From positions 558,001 through 622,000 of the forward strand of contig CP099650.1 of the NCBI GenBank assembly GCA_024123915.1: DNA of 64,000 nt. The letters are read 5' to 3'. Positions 28,795 through 37,677 of the stretch are shown one piece after another. Every line of letters begins with the position of its first letter. The stretch's first letter is position 1. The notes beneath the pieces were generated by a model. It was not told the DNA's origin. It ran no database searches and worked only from the letters and a program-made list of their open reading frames with translations. Source of the stretch: Oxalobacteraceae bacterium OTU3CAMAD1. Its GTDB lineage: Bacteria; Pseudomonadota; Gammaproteobacteria; Burkholderiales; Burkholderiaceae_D. The translations under genes were made by a program, and so were the position numbers.

Positions 28795-30465
28795 ATGCCG
28801 GCCCTGGCTGGGGGTAGTGGGGCTGCGGGTCACATGGCGTCCTCGTCCACCGGTGCTGTGCCTGCAGCGGGCCTGCGGCGGCGCACGGCTGACCTGACGG
28901 CCGCGCCTGGAGGGGTCGAGCGGGTGTTTGTGGGCGGTCGCATCTTCACCGCCAACCGCGACCACCTGTGGGCCGAGGCGTTGGCGGTTGATCAAGGCTG
29001 CATCGCCGCTGTCGGCGACCGTGCCGCTATCGAAAAGCTCATCGGCAGGGATACCGAGGTCTTCGAGCTGGACGGGCGGCTCGTCATTCCCGGCTTCAAC
29101 GACGCGCACATGCACCACACACCCGACCCGTGCGGGATACGCTTGCCGAGCGACCCGATCGCCGACACCGGGTTCCACGAGCTCGGGGCGATGATCCAGA
29201 CGGCGGTCCAGTCGTGCGACCCTGGCACTTGGATTTATGGCGTTATGGGCATGCGCTTGCTCGTCGATCGGGCTGTCAATCGCGACAACCTCGATCTGCT
29301 CGCGCCGCACCATCCGTTGATCCTGCTGGGCTTCACCAACCATACCAACGTCTTGAACAGCGAGGCGTTGCGTCGCCTTGGGATCGCGGACGACACCCCC
29401 GATCCAATCGGCGGCTACTACGAGCGCGTTCCCGGCTCGGCTCGGCTGTCGGGGCGTATCAACGAATATGCCCAGTGGGGGCCGCAACGCAGCTTCGCCT
29501 CGATGGCTAGCGTGGACGAGGGCGTCGCCAGTCTGCGTTCGTTGTCGGAGGAATGCGTCCAATGGGGCATCACCAGCATTCAGAACATGTCTTGGACGCC
29601 GGCGGAACGCTACCTGGAGATGCTGCGCTCGGCGGACCTGCCGATCAAGGTTCGCGTCATCCGCTTCCCGTCGTCTGGGCCGGCGGGCCGTCTCGTCAGC
29701 GAGGGCAGAGGTCTTCCAAAGGCTGTTGGCGCGCGTATCCGCGTTGACGGCACCAAATGGATCCTTGACGGCACGCCGGTCGAGCGCGGCGCCGCCCTGG
29801 GCCGGCCGTATGGCGACGATCCGGCCACCTGTGGTCGTGAGAACTTCTCCGCCGCCGAGGTCCGCGAGATGTTGCGCGAAAACTTGGCGCTGGGCGAGCC
29901 ATTGCTGTTACATGCCATTGGCTGGCGTACCCTGGAGACCGTGCTCGATTCTGTCGAGTCCTTCGGGCCGGAGATTGACTGGCGCGCTGCCGGCTTGCGT
30001 ATCGAGCACGGCGATGGTTTGAGTCCGTCGCAAATCGGTCGTGTCAAGGCGCTGGGACTGGTCGTGACGCAGAATCCTACGCATTTCCTGCTGCCGCAAG
30101 CCTATGGTCCGCGTTTCGGCGCGGCCGCCCCGTATGCCGCCTTTCGCTCGCTGTTCGATGCGGGCGTGCCGATGGCGATCGGCTCGGACGGGCCGCTGAA
30201 TCCTTTTCTCGGCTTGTTCGCCGCGATCGTCCATCCAAGCCGTCCCGAGGAAGCTGCGACCCTTGAGGAGGCGCTGATCGCTTACACCTACGGCAGTGCG
30301 GTGGCCGAGGGCCAAGGCGAGCGCAAAGGCCGCCTGAGGCCCGGCGCGGCGGCCGATCTGGCCGTGTTGTCGCAAGACATTTTCACGCTGCCGCCGCAGG
30401 CACTTGCAGCCACGTGCAGCTTGCTGACCATGGTGAACGGAGCTGTTGTGTATGAGGCCCGCTGA
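28795..30465 (+). CDS. YtcJ-like metal-dependent amidohydrolase
   Basis: The 556-residue protein is of the amidohydrolase superfamily (YtcJ branch). RVFVGGRIFTANRDHLWAEALAV is the N-terminal beta-sandwich strand, PGFNDAHMHH carries the first metal-binding His pair, and IEHGDG and GSDGPLNPF carry later ligands. ATG 28795 follows GGAG at 7 bases and gives the usual length; the open frame upstream to 28519 has no family similarity. The substrate is unknown: the branch includes formamide- and hydantoin-like hydrolases. It lies 51 bases before the chemoreceptor gene. Confidence 0.82.
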   Translation: MPALAGGSGAAGHMASSSTGAVPAAGLRRRTADLTAAPGGVERVFVGGRIFTANRDHLWAEALAVDQGCIAAVGDRAAIEKLIGRDTEVFELDGRLVIPGFNDAHMHHTPDPCGIRLPSDPIADTGFHELGAMIQTAVQSCDPGTWIYGVMGMRLLVDRAVNRDNLDLLAPHHPLILLGFTNHTNVLNSEALRRLGIADDTPDPIGGYYERVPGSARLSGRINEYAQWGPQRSFASMASVDEGVASLRSLSEECVQWGITSIQNMSWTPAERYLEMLRSADLPIKVRVIRFPSSGPAGRLVSEGRGLPKAVGARIRVDGTKWILDGTPVERGAALGRPYGDDPATCGRENFSAAEVREMLRENLALGEPLLLHAIGWRTLETVLDSVESFGPEIDWRAAGLRIEHGDGLSPSQIGRVKALGLVVTQNPTHFLLPQAYGPRFGAAAPYAAFRSLFDAGVPMAIGSDGPLNPFLGLFAAIVHPSRPEEAATLEEALIAYTYGSAVAEGQGERKGRLRPGAAADLAVLSQDIFTLPPQALAATCSLLTMVNGAVVYEAR

Positions 30466-30516
30466 CCAGTCGCGTTTTCCTTCTTTTTGCACTCGATATT
30501 TGACGAAAGTAAAGCC

Positions 30517-31719
30517 ATGCTGACCGCAATCTATAGGACGCTCAATAGTTGGTCCATGTTGACGAAGATGATCATCCTGGTCGTCATCGGGGCCACATCG
30601 TCGACCGTACTGGGCATCAGTGGCATTGTGGGCAGCCGGCATGTCATGGTCGCCGCCGGCTTGGCGCAGAACCAGCCGTCCGCCTGCGGGGGTATAACAG
30701 TATGCTTGCGCAGCATCGACCTCAAGGCCCGCCAGATCCAGACGGTGGCGGTCGTCGTCACGCTGCTCACCGTGGCAATCCTGCCAGGCGGATTTTTGCT
30801 CGTCACACTGTCGGTGGTGTCGCGGGTGCGCCGCGCCGAGCAGGCAGCCACGCGCATCGCGCAGCGCCATCTGTCTGACGCGGTGGCCATCGAAGGGAGC
30901 GACGAAATGGGGCGCCTCCTATTCGCGCTGGAGAACATGCGGTGCTCACTGGGCGACACGGTGCGCGACGTTCGTCTGGCAACCGAGGCGGTCGCCGATG
31001 CCAGTGCCGACATTGCCGCCGCCAACGGTGATCTGTCGCTCCGAACCGAGGATCAGGCGCTGCGCGTACGGCAGACCGTTGGCGCGGTGGGACAGCTTAG
31101 TGATGCCGTGCGCGCCAGCCTCGAGAATACTTGCCAAGCCGCCCGCTTGTCCGAAAGCGCGAGTGCCGTGTGCGATGCAGGGGACCGCGCGATGGGGCAG
31201 GTCATCGAACGCATGCAAAGCATCGGCGCGAGTTCCAAAAAAATTTCAGACATAATCGGCGTCATTGATGGCATCGCTTTCCAGACCAACATCCTGGCGT
31301 TGAACGCGGCGGTCGAAGCCGCACGCGCCGGCGACGCTGGACGCGGCTTCGCCGTCGTCGCCAGCGAGGTGCGTGGTCTTGCCCACCGCACCGCAACTGC
31401 CGCACGGGAGGTAACGGCGCTCATCGGCGACGCCGCAGCGCAGGTCGAGCATGGGACGGCGCTGGTTGGCGACGCCGGCCGCACCATGGCCGATATCAAA
31501 AATTCTGTTTCCCAAGTCAATAACATCATTGGCGAGATCAGTCGCGCCAACGCCGACCAAGGCGCGCGCATCACCGAGATCGACGCCGCCACCGGCGGCC
31601 TGGACGCTGCCACGCAGGGCAATGCGGCGATGGTCGAACAATGCGCTGCCGCCACCGTCAGTTTGCGCGATATGGCTGGTTCGCTGCGCCGTTCGGTTGG
31701 ACAGTTTAAGCTCGGCTAG
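30517..31719 (+). CDS. Methyl-accepting chemotaxis protein with a very short periplasmic domain
   Basis: This 400-residue receptor has TM1 at ~12-33 and TM2 at ~72-97, leaving only ~35-40 periplasmic residues where related receptors have ~150. A HAMP segment (~98-145) follows. The conserved signalling tip is intact ([46 protein letters not shown]). It probably signals either without direct ligand binding or through a partner. On the island it follows the amidohydrolase and may give taxis toward the island's substrate. Confidence 0.85.
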   Translation: MLTAIYRTLNSWSMLTKMIILVVIGATSSTVLGISGIVGSRHVMVAAGLAQNQPSACGGITVCLRSIDLKARQIQTVAVVVTLLTVAILPGGFLLVTLSVVSRVRRAEQAATRIAQRHLSDAVAIEGSDEMGRLLFALENMRCSLGDTVRDVRLATEAVADASADIAAANGDLSLRTEDQALRVRQTVGAVGQLSDAVRASLENTCQAARLSESASAVCDAGDRAMGQVIERMQSIGASSKKISDIIGVIDGIAFQTNILALNAAVEAARAGDAGRGFAVVASEVRGLAHRTATAAREVTALIGDAAAQVEHGTALVGDAGRTMADIKNSVSQVNNIIGEISRANADQGARITEIDAATGGLDAATQGNAAMVEQCAAATVSLRDMAGSLRRSVGQFKLG

Positions 31720-31745
31720 CTCACCCTTGCAGCGCGCAGGAGACG

Positions 31746-32759
31746 TTAAGGCGCGCCCGCCGCAGCGTTCTTGCGATACTGTTCCGGGCTCATGCCGCAG
31801 TAGCGCAGGAAGCTGCGGCGCAGGTTTTGCTCATCTCCGAAGCCGCAGGTGCGCGCAATCTGTTTGGCGCTCGCGTTCGTATCGGCCATCGCGCGCAGCG
31901 CGGCCTCCATGCGTAGCATGTAAATCGCTTTGGCCGGGGTTGTCCCCGTTTGTTCTGCGTAGCGCCGTGAAAACGTTCTTGGCGTCATGCCGACCTGCGC
32001 GGCCAGCACTTCGACCGAAAGATCGTCGGAGAGACGCTCCATCGCCCACGCGTGCAGCCGGCTGAATTGCCGGTCGGCGGTCGATTGCGTCGACAGCGCG
32101 GCCGACACCTGTGCCTGCTCGCCGCCCCGTTTGACGAACACCACGATCGATCTCGCCGCCTCCATCGCGGCCGCATAGCCTTCGTCGTCCTCCAAAATGG
32201 CCAGCGCCAAGTCCAACGCCGCCGTAAACCCTCCCGACGTCCACAGCCCGCCATCGCGCAGATAGACTCGGTCGGGATCGATCCGCAAGCCCGGGTAGCG
32301 TCTGGTGAGCATATCGGTCGACTGCCAATGCGTGGTGACCTTGCGCTGCCCGATGAGGCCGGCCTCGGCCAAAAGGAAGGTGCCGGTGCAAATGCCGCAC
32401 AAGCGTCTGGCGCGGTGTCCTTCACGGGCCAACCAATCGATCAGATCAGCGGGCATTGGTGGATCGTGCGGCGGGCCGCCGCCGGGGACGACCAGGGTGT
32501 CGATGGTGTCGAGGTCGATCGACGACAGGGCGGTGGTTTCGATGACGATGCCAGAGAAGGTCCGGATCGGCAGACCGGCGACCGAGGCGACGATGACCCG
32601 GTAGCCGGCGCTGCCGGGCGGGCGTATGAAGCGCGTCGCCACAGCGAACACGTCGGCCACGCCGCAGACGTCGGACACGGTCACTTCGTCGAAGGCGATG
32701 ATAACGACGGTGCGCGGCACGCCGGGTGGCGCGGTGTGGAAGTCGCTGGAGGTGGCCAT
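31746..32759 (-). CDS. GlxA-type AraC regulator with DJ-1/PfpI domain
   Basis: The 337-residue regulator has an N-terminal DJ-1/PfpI-like domain (~15-185; VVPGGGPPHDPP, and the elbow Cys in LCGICTGTFLLAEAG). A C-terminal AraC double helix-turn-helix follows (~220-330; SVEVLAAQVGMTPRTFSRRYAEQTGTTPAKAI). It is divergent from the aldehyde dehydrogenase operon across 227 bases containing an 8-bp dyad, so it probably regulates that operon. The effector is unknown. Confidence 0.88.
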   Translation of the reverse strand: MATSSDFHTAPPGVPRTVVIIAFDEVTVSDVCGVADVFAVATRFIRPPGSAGYRVIVASVAGLPIRTFSGIVIETTALSSIDLDTIDTLVVPGGGPPHDPPMPADLIDWLAREGHRARRLCGICTGTFLLAEAGLIGQRKVTTHWQSTDMLTRRYPGLRIDPDRVYLRDGGLWTSGGFTAALDLALAILEDDEGYAAAMEAARSIVVFVKRGGEQAQVSAALSTQSTADRQFSRLHAWAMERLSDDLSVEVLAAQVGMTPRTFSRRYAEQTGTTPAKAIYMLRMEAALRAMADTNASAKQIARTCGFGDEQNLRRSFLRYCGMSPEQYRKNAAAGAP

Positions 32760-32819
32760 AAATGTCTGTTAATTCCGGGTAGATATGGGTTAAAGGATGC
32801 ATGATTTCCGGACCGTTGG

Positions 32820-32858
32820 CAATTGGCGCCAGAGCTGTCCGTTTTTGATGGCCAATTG
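32820..32858. promoter_or_regulatory. Candidate operator for the GlxA-type regulator
   Basis: Perfect 8-bp inverted repeat CAATTGGC-N23-GCCAATTG in the divergent gap between the regulator and the aldehyde dehydrogenase gene. Arm spacing of about three helical turns fits a dimer contacting one face. Binding is inferred from position. Confidence 0.4.
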
Positions 32859-32986
32859 ACCGGTTGCCGTCAAGTTCCGATGCTAACCTCGCCTTTCATC
32901 GTTGCACTTTGCAAGCCCTGCGGCTCTCCGCCAAGGCGATAGATGGACTTTTTCACCAGCGGCGCGAGCGCCAGGGAAACATTGAA

Positions 32987-34417
32987 ATGAAGATATTTTG
33001 CAACACTGTGAACGGGGAGCCGGTGAGTTCGCCGACCACTTTCGGATCGGTCAATCCGGCCACGGGGCAGGAGCTGGGCAGGGTGCCGGCGTCGACGCCG
33101 GAGCAGGTGGACGCTGCGGTTGAGGCCGCAAGAGCGGCCCAGCCGGCTTGGGCGGCCCTGCCGGACGGCCGGCGCCGCGAACTGATGATGGCAGTGGCCG
33201 ATGTGCTGCGGGACAATGCCGATCTGCTGGCCGATTACGTCACGCGGGAGCAAGGCAAACCGCTCGGTGGCCTCGGGCCGGGCCAGGTGCCCGGATCGCG
33301 CTTCGAGCTGTGGGGGTGTGAGACGTGGACCCGGGTGCCGGCCGGCCTCGAGGTGCCGGTGGAGGTGGTGTTCGAGGACGACACACGGCGCGACGAGCTG
33401 CACCGCCGACCCTACGGCGTGGTCGCGGCCATCGCCCCGTGGAACTGGCCGTTGCTGATCGCTGTCTGGCAAATCATTCCGGCGCTGCGCGCGGGTAATA
33501 CCGTCGTGCTCAAGCCGTCCGAGTACACCAGTATCTGCACCCTGGAAATGGTGCGCTTGATCGCCGCCGTGTTGCCGCCGGGCGTGCTCAACACCGTGAG
33601 CGGCGACGGGGCCGTGGGCGCGACATTGGTGAACAACCCGCAGATCGACAAGATCACCTTCACCGGTTCGAGCGCGACGGGGGCCAAGATCAGCGCTCTG
33701 GCGGCGCGCCACCTGACGCCGACGACGATGGAGCTGGGCGGCAACGACGCCGGCATCGTGCTGGCTGACGCCGACCCCAAGGCCATCGCCATGGGCCTGT
33801 TCTGGGGCGCCTTCCTCAACATGGGCCAAACCTGCGCGGCCCTCAAACGCCTGTATGTGCACGCCAGCGTGCACGACGCCGTGGTCGGCGAACTGGCTGA
33901 CCTGGCACGCGCGATGCCGATGGGTGACGGCCTGCTGCCAGACGTGGTGGTTGGTCCGATCCAGAACCGTATGCAATACGACAAGGTCGAGCGCCTGCTC
34001 GCTGCGGCCGTGCGCGGCGGCGCGCGCGTGGTGTGCGGCGGCGAATCGCCCGGTGGTCCCGGCAACTTCTTCCCGTTGACCCTGGTGACCGACATCGCCG
34101 ACGGCGCCGCACTGGTCGACGAGGAACAGTTCGGCCCTGTGTTGCCAATCATTCGCTATACCGACATCGACGACGCGGTGCGCTCGGCCAATGGGCTGGC
34201 AGTCGGGTTGGCTGCCTCGGTGTGGAGCGCCGACGTTGCCGCTGCCAAGGCGGTGGCGCTGCGACTCGAGGCCGGCACCGTGTGGATAAACCAGCACGGC
34301 ATGGTCCATCCCATGGTGCCTTTCGGCGGTAGCAAGCGTTCCGGCTGGGGCACGCAATTCGGCCTGGACGGTCTCAAGGCGGTCACCCAGGCGCAAATCA
34401 TCAGTTTGCCGAAATAA
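32987..34417 (+). CDS. Aldehyde dehydrogenase (NAD(P)+-dependent)
   Basis: This 476-residue cytoplasmic ALDH has PWNWPLL and KPSEYTS (cofactor binding), FTGSSATGAKI, general-base Glu in MELGGNDAG and catalytic Cys in MGQTCAALKR. The ATG at 32987 was chosen because the protein then starts at the normal ALDH N-terminus (MKIFCNTVNGE); the frame is open to 32864. It is first in an operon with the fused hydrolase, the DJ-1 protein and the outer-membrane protein. The aldehyde is unknown. Confidence 0.9.
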   Translation: MKIFCNTVNGEPVSSPTTFGSVNPATGQELGRVPASTPEQVDAAVEAARAAQPAWAALPDGRRRELMMAVADVLRDNADLLADYVTREQGKPLGGLGPGQVPGSRFELWGCETWTRVPAGLEVPVEVVFEDDTRRDELHRRPYGVVAAIAPWNWPLLIAVWQIIPALRAGNTVVLKPSEYTSICTLEMVRLIAAVLPPGVLNTVSGDGAVGATLVNNPQIDKITFTGSSATGAKISALAARHLTPTTMELGGNDAGIVLADADPKAIAMGLFWGAFLNMGQTCAALKRLYVHASVHDAVVGELADLARAMPMGDGLLPDVVVGPIQNRMQYDKVERLLAAAVRGGARVVCGGESPGGPGNFFPLTLVTDIADGAALVDEEQFGPVLPIIRYTDIDDAVRSANGLAVGLAASVWSADVAAAKAVALRLEAGTVWINQHGMVHPMVPFGGSKRSGWGTQFGLDGLKAVTQAQIISLPK

Positions 34418-34477
34418 GTCCTGCAGGCGTGCCCTGCGAATCAAGGACATTTTTTATCACCACTAGAAAGGTAAATC

Positions 34478-35719
34478 ATGCAACACATTTTCATCGAACT
34501 CTGGAAATTCAAAGACAGCTGGCACCAGCTCGGTGTCGAGGGCCGGGCGGCTTATGTCGAGAAGCTGGTGCCCGCCGTGCAGGGTATGCTGGCCGCCGGT
34601 GTCGAAATCGTCTCTTGGGGGTATAACGAGCAGGGCGTCGACCAGCGGGTCGACTACGACGTGTTCGCCGTGTACCGCCTGCCCAACCGGGCGCTGTACG
34701 AGCAATTGCAAAGCTCCATTAGGGCCTCGGGCTGGTATGAGTATTTTCATCATGTGAACGCGGGAGGCGTCGCGATGAGCCCGCAGGCCATCTTGGGCGA
34801 GCACATCGCGCTGGCGCCGCCGTCAACCTTCAGCGAGGACATCGGCGTTGCCATGACCGGCGAGCGCCACACCATCGAGGTGAACGGGCTCAACATGAGC
34901 GTCGCCGTGCAAGGCCGGGGACGACCGATCGTGTTCTTGCATGGCGACATAGGTCAGGCCTATATGTGGCGCAATGTCATGCCTTATGCTGCCAGCCACG
35001 GCCAAGCCATCGGTGTCGATCTGATCGGCATGGGCGCATCGGCCAAGCTGCCCGATTCGCGCGACGGCGCCTACTCGTTCGACACCCATTATCGCTATCT
35101 GGAGCAACTGCTCGCGCAGATGGGGGTGACCAAGGACGTGGTTTTCGTGACCCATGACTGGGGATCGAATCTGGCGTTCGAGTGGGCCATGAACCATCCC
35201 GGCGCTGTCGCGGGCATCGCCTACTGCGAGCCGGTAACGCCGCCGTTCGATTGGAGCGACTGGACGCCGATGATCGAGCCGCTGTTCCGGGGACTGCAAT
35301 CCGAACAGGGCGAAGCCATGCAGCTTGCTAACAATGCGTTTGTCGAGGCGCTGCCGATGGGCGTGCTGCGCACGCTCGCGCCGGCCGAACTGGCAGCGTG
35401 GCGCCGTCCCTTCGAACAAGCCGGCGAAGACCGACGCCCGGCGCTCGACTGGCCGCGCCAAGTGCCGCTTGGCGGTGCCCGGCCCGACGTGCGCGAACGC
35501 GTGGAAGCGCATAGCGCGTGGATGGCGCGTAGCAGTATTCCCAAGCTGTTTATGCGCGGCGAGCCGGGTGCGCTCACCTTCGGCAAACGCCTGGAAGCGT
35601 TACGCCAGTGGAAAGAACAGAAGGAAGTCGCGGTGCGTGGCGTGCACTGGCTGCCGGAGGACGACCCGCACGCCATGGGCCGGGCGTTGAACGACTGGCT
35701 CGGCACGCTCGGTCGTTAG
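34478..35719 (+). CDS. Fusion: small DUF6616-like domain + haloalkane-dehalogenase-like hydrolase
   Basis: This 413-residue protein has two parts. Residues 1-112 (MQHIFIELWKFKDSWHQL through AMSPQAILGEHI) resemble a family of ~110-residue stand-alone proteins of unknown function (DUF6616, recalled). Residues ~125-413 are an alpha/beta hydrolase of haloalkane dehalogenase type. Nucleophile Asp227 and halide Trp228 lie in VTHDWGSNLAF, MWRNVMP is kept, and His390 lies in GVHWLPEDDP. The usual halide-binding Asn of HGNP is Asp157 (HGDI), so the reaction may not be dehalogenation. The frame is continuous. Confidence 0.78.
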   Translation: MQHIFIELWKFKDSWHQLGVEGRAAYVEKLVPAVQGMLAAGVEIVSWGYNEQGVDQRVDYDVFAVYRLPNRALYEQLQSSIRASGWYEYFHHVNAGGVAMSPQAILGEHIALAPPSTFSEDIGVAMTGERHTIEVNGLNMSVAVQGRGRPIVFLHGDIGQAYMWRNVMPYAASHGQAIGVDLIGMGASAKLPDSRDGAYSFDTHYRYLEQLLAQMGVTKDVVFVTHDWGSNLAFEWAMNHPGAVAGIAYCEPVTPPFDWSDWTPMIEPLFRGLQSEQGEAMQLANNAFVEALPMGVLRTLAPAELAAWRRPFEQAGEDRRPALDWPRQVPLGGARPDVRERVEAHSAWMARSSIPKLFMRGEPGALTFGKRLEALRQWKEQKEVAVRGVHWLPEDDPHAMGRALNDWLGTLGR

Positions 35720-35810
35720 GCCGCGCGACATCCTCGTGTATGGCGCTGCGACGGGAGGCTTGCCTCACAGTCCCATACACCTTGCCTCATAAACCTTTTC
35801 TCAGGTCATC

Positions 35811-36491
35811 ATGAAGATACTTGCAACATTGTTTCCGCAGTTCACGGCGATCGACTTGATCGGTCCGACCAACTGCTGGATGTTTATTCCTGGCGTAGAG
35901 ATCCAGCTGGCGGCTGCGCGGCCCGGCCCGGTACGCACCGATATCGGGCTCGATATCGTGGCGACGCATGACTTTGACAGTTGTTTCCAGCAACCCGACG
36001 TGCTGTTGGTGCCGGGCGGCGGCGGCGGCGTGTTCCGCGCACTCCAGGACGACCAGTTTCTCGACCACCTCGCCCGCCTGGGCAAGGACGCGGGCTGGGT
36101 CACCAGCGTGTGTAACGGCTCGCTGCTGCTCGGGGCCGCAGGATTGTTGCGCGGCTACCAGGCCGCTTGTTACTGGTATTCGCGCGAATACCTGCGCCGC
36201 TTCGGCGCCGAGCCGGTCGACAAGCGCACGGTCATCGACCGCAACCGGGCTACCGGCGGCGGCATGACGGCCGGCATCGACTTCGGCTTGGAAATGATGG
36301 GCCTGTGGGGGGGCACGGCGGCCGGCCAATTGACCGAATTGAGCATGGAGTATGCGCCCCGTCCACCTTTCGGTACCGGCTTGCCTGAACTGGCGCCGCC
36401 CGAGATCCTGGCGCGGGCACGCGCGATCCTGGACATCGAAATGCCCAATGCATTGGTCGACCAAGCCGCTATCCGGCGTGGATTCATATAA
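35811..36491 (+). CDS. DJ-1/PfpI family protein (isonitrile hydratase-like)
   Basis: The 226-residue protein has the DJ-1 fold with the nucleophile elbow Cys in TSVCNGSLLLGAAGLL (~residue 103), following VLLVPGGGGG. This pattern is close to the isonitrile hydratase (InhA) branch and to the sensing domain of GlxA regulators. Its substrate is not known here. It is third in the aldehyde dehydrogenase operon; a GC hairpin follows before the next gene. Confidence 0.82.
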   Translation: MKILATLFPQFTAIDLIGPTNCWMFIPGVEIQLAAARPGPVRTDIGLDIVATHDFDSCFQQPDVLLVPGGGGGVFRALQDDQFLDHLARLGKDAGWVTSVCNGSLLLGAAGLLRGYQAACYWYSREYLRRFGAEPVDKRTVIDRNRATGGGMTAGIDFGLEMMGLWGGTAAGQLTELSMEYAPRPPFGTGLPELAPPEILARARAILDIEMPNALVDQAAIRRGFI

Positions 36492-36501
36492 GAACAACAG
36501 C

Positions 36502-36520
36502 GCCGCCGGATCCCGGCGGC
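36502..36520. repeat. GC hairpin between DJ-1 and outer-membrane protein genes
   Basis: Perfect 8-bp arms GCCGCCGG / CCGGCGGC with a 3-base loop and no T-run. It may dampen or stabilise the operon transcript rather than end it. Confidence 0.5.
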
Positions 36521-36550
36521 ATAACACGCCATATCTGGAGGGGACATAAG

Positions 36551-37477
36551 ATGAAAATCAAAAACAATATTCACACAGGCGGCGCGCGCGCGTGGTCGCT
36601 TATCGCCGTATTCGCGGCTGCGTCGATGGCCAGTCCGGTCCAAGCCACCGAAAACGGCGGCTCGCAGTATCGTAACGGCGCCGAGGGATTTTTCGGCTGT
36701 TGCGCGCTGCCGCCACCCGGCATCTATGAGATGCTTTATGTGCAAAGGTACCGCGCGGACAAGCTCTACGGCGACCACGGCCAGGTGGTCTCGCCGCCCG
36801 GTTTCGACGTCGCAGCCAACGCCATCATCGTCCGCGCGCTGTGGGTCACCTCGGTCGAGATAGCCGGCGCCAAACTGGCGGCCCATGCGATTTTGCCGCT
36901 GGTCGACCTCGACCTGCAAATCATGCCAGGAATCGGGCAGCGTCACCGGGGTGCGGGCGACCTGACGATGGGCGCCGGCTTGGGCTGGCAACTGGGCCCG
37001 GCACTGCACGCGGTAGTGGCGCTCGACACCTACATACCCACCGGACGTTACCGGAGCACCGACATCGCCAATATCGGGCGCAACTATTGGGCGGTGCAGC
37101 CCATCGCCGCGCTGACCTGGCGCCAGCGCGAAGGACTGAACGCCGATGTCAAGGCGATGTGGACCATTAACGCCCGCAACAGCGACACCGATTACCGCTC
37201 TGGCCAGGAGGCGACCGCCGACTATTCGCTGGGCTGGGCGTTCGGCAATGGTTGGACGGTCGGGATCGGGGGGTACGCCTATCAGCAAGTCACCAACGAC
37301 GAGCAGGGCGGTGCGACGATAGTTGGCAACAAGGGAAGAGCTTTCGCCATCGGCCCGGCGATCCAGTTCCAGGCCGCTAATGGATTCCAAATCAGCGCAA
37401 AGTTCGAACGCGAATCCAGGGTTCGCAACCGGCCAGGTGGCGAGAGCTTCTGGCTGAAGGGTATATTCCACTTCTGA
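36551..37477 (+). CDS. Outer-membrane transporter-like protein, phenol meta-pathway (MetA/SphA) type
   Basis: The 308-residue protein has a signal peptide (~1-34, ending VQA). The rest is a beta-barrel pattern of alternating strands ending in Phe (IFHF). GAEGFFGCCALPPPGIYEMLYVQRY and DTYIPTGRY-like segments are typical of the Phenol_MetA_deg family found with aromatic and terpene catabolic genes, probably as uptake channels. It ends the aldehyde dehydrogenase operon. Confidence 0.78.
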   Translation: MKIKNNIHTGGARAWSLIAVFAAASMASPVQATENGGSQYRNGAEGFFGCCALPPPGIYEMLYVQRYRADKLYGDHGQVVSPPGFDVAANAIIVRALWVTSVEIAGAKLAAHAILPLVDLDLQIMPGIGQRHRGAGDLTMGAGLGWQLGPALHAVVALDTYIPTGRYRSTDIANIGRNYWAVQPIAALTWRQREGLNADVKAMWTINARNSDTDYRSGQEATADYSLGWAFGNGWTVGIGGYAYQQVTNDEQGGATIVGNKGRAFAIGPAIQFQAANGFQISAKFERESRVRNRPGGESFWLKGIFHF

Positions 37478-37512
37478 CTGCGAACGATAGCGATCGCGGG
37501 GCTCCAGGAAGG

Positions 37513-37530
37513 CCTGCCTTGCCAGGCAGG
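37513..37530 (+). terminator. Possible terminator of the aldehyde dehydrogenase operon
   Basis: A 7-bp stem CCTGCCT / AGGCAGG with loop TGCC, 36 bases after the last stop and between convergent genes. The following sequence TCTGTTG has only a weak T-run. Confidence 0.4.
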
Positions 37531-37677
37531 TCTGTTGCGCGGTGGCGCGTCACACCGCCCCAATTGACATCGCCGTCCCGGTCCAAGTCCTTAAAATAGC
37601 CTGTCATCCTGACAGGACTTCCCATGCAAATATCGCGGTCGATCGTATCGCGTGGAAAGCTACCACCCGCGTTTTCC

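Noticed and set aside
34478..34813. DUF6616-like part considered as a separate gene
   Set aside because: The frame continues without a stop into the hydrolase, and no ribosome site precedes a hydrolase start, so a fusion is the simpler reading.
34478..35719. Calling the fused hydrolase a true haloalkane dehalogenase
   Set aside because: The halide-stabilising Asn is replaced by Asp, and no halide-related genes are nearby, so the substrate class is left open.
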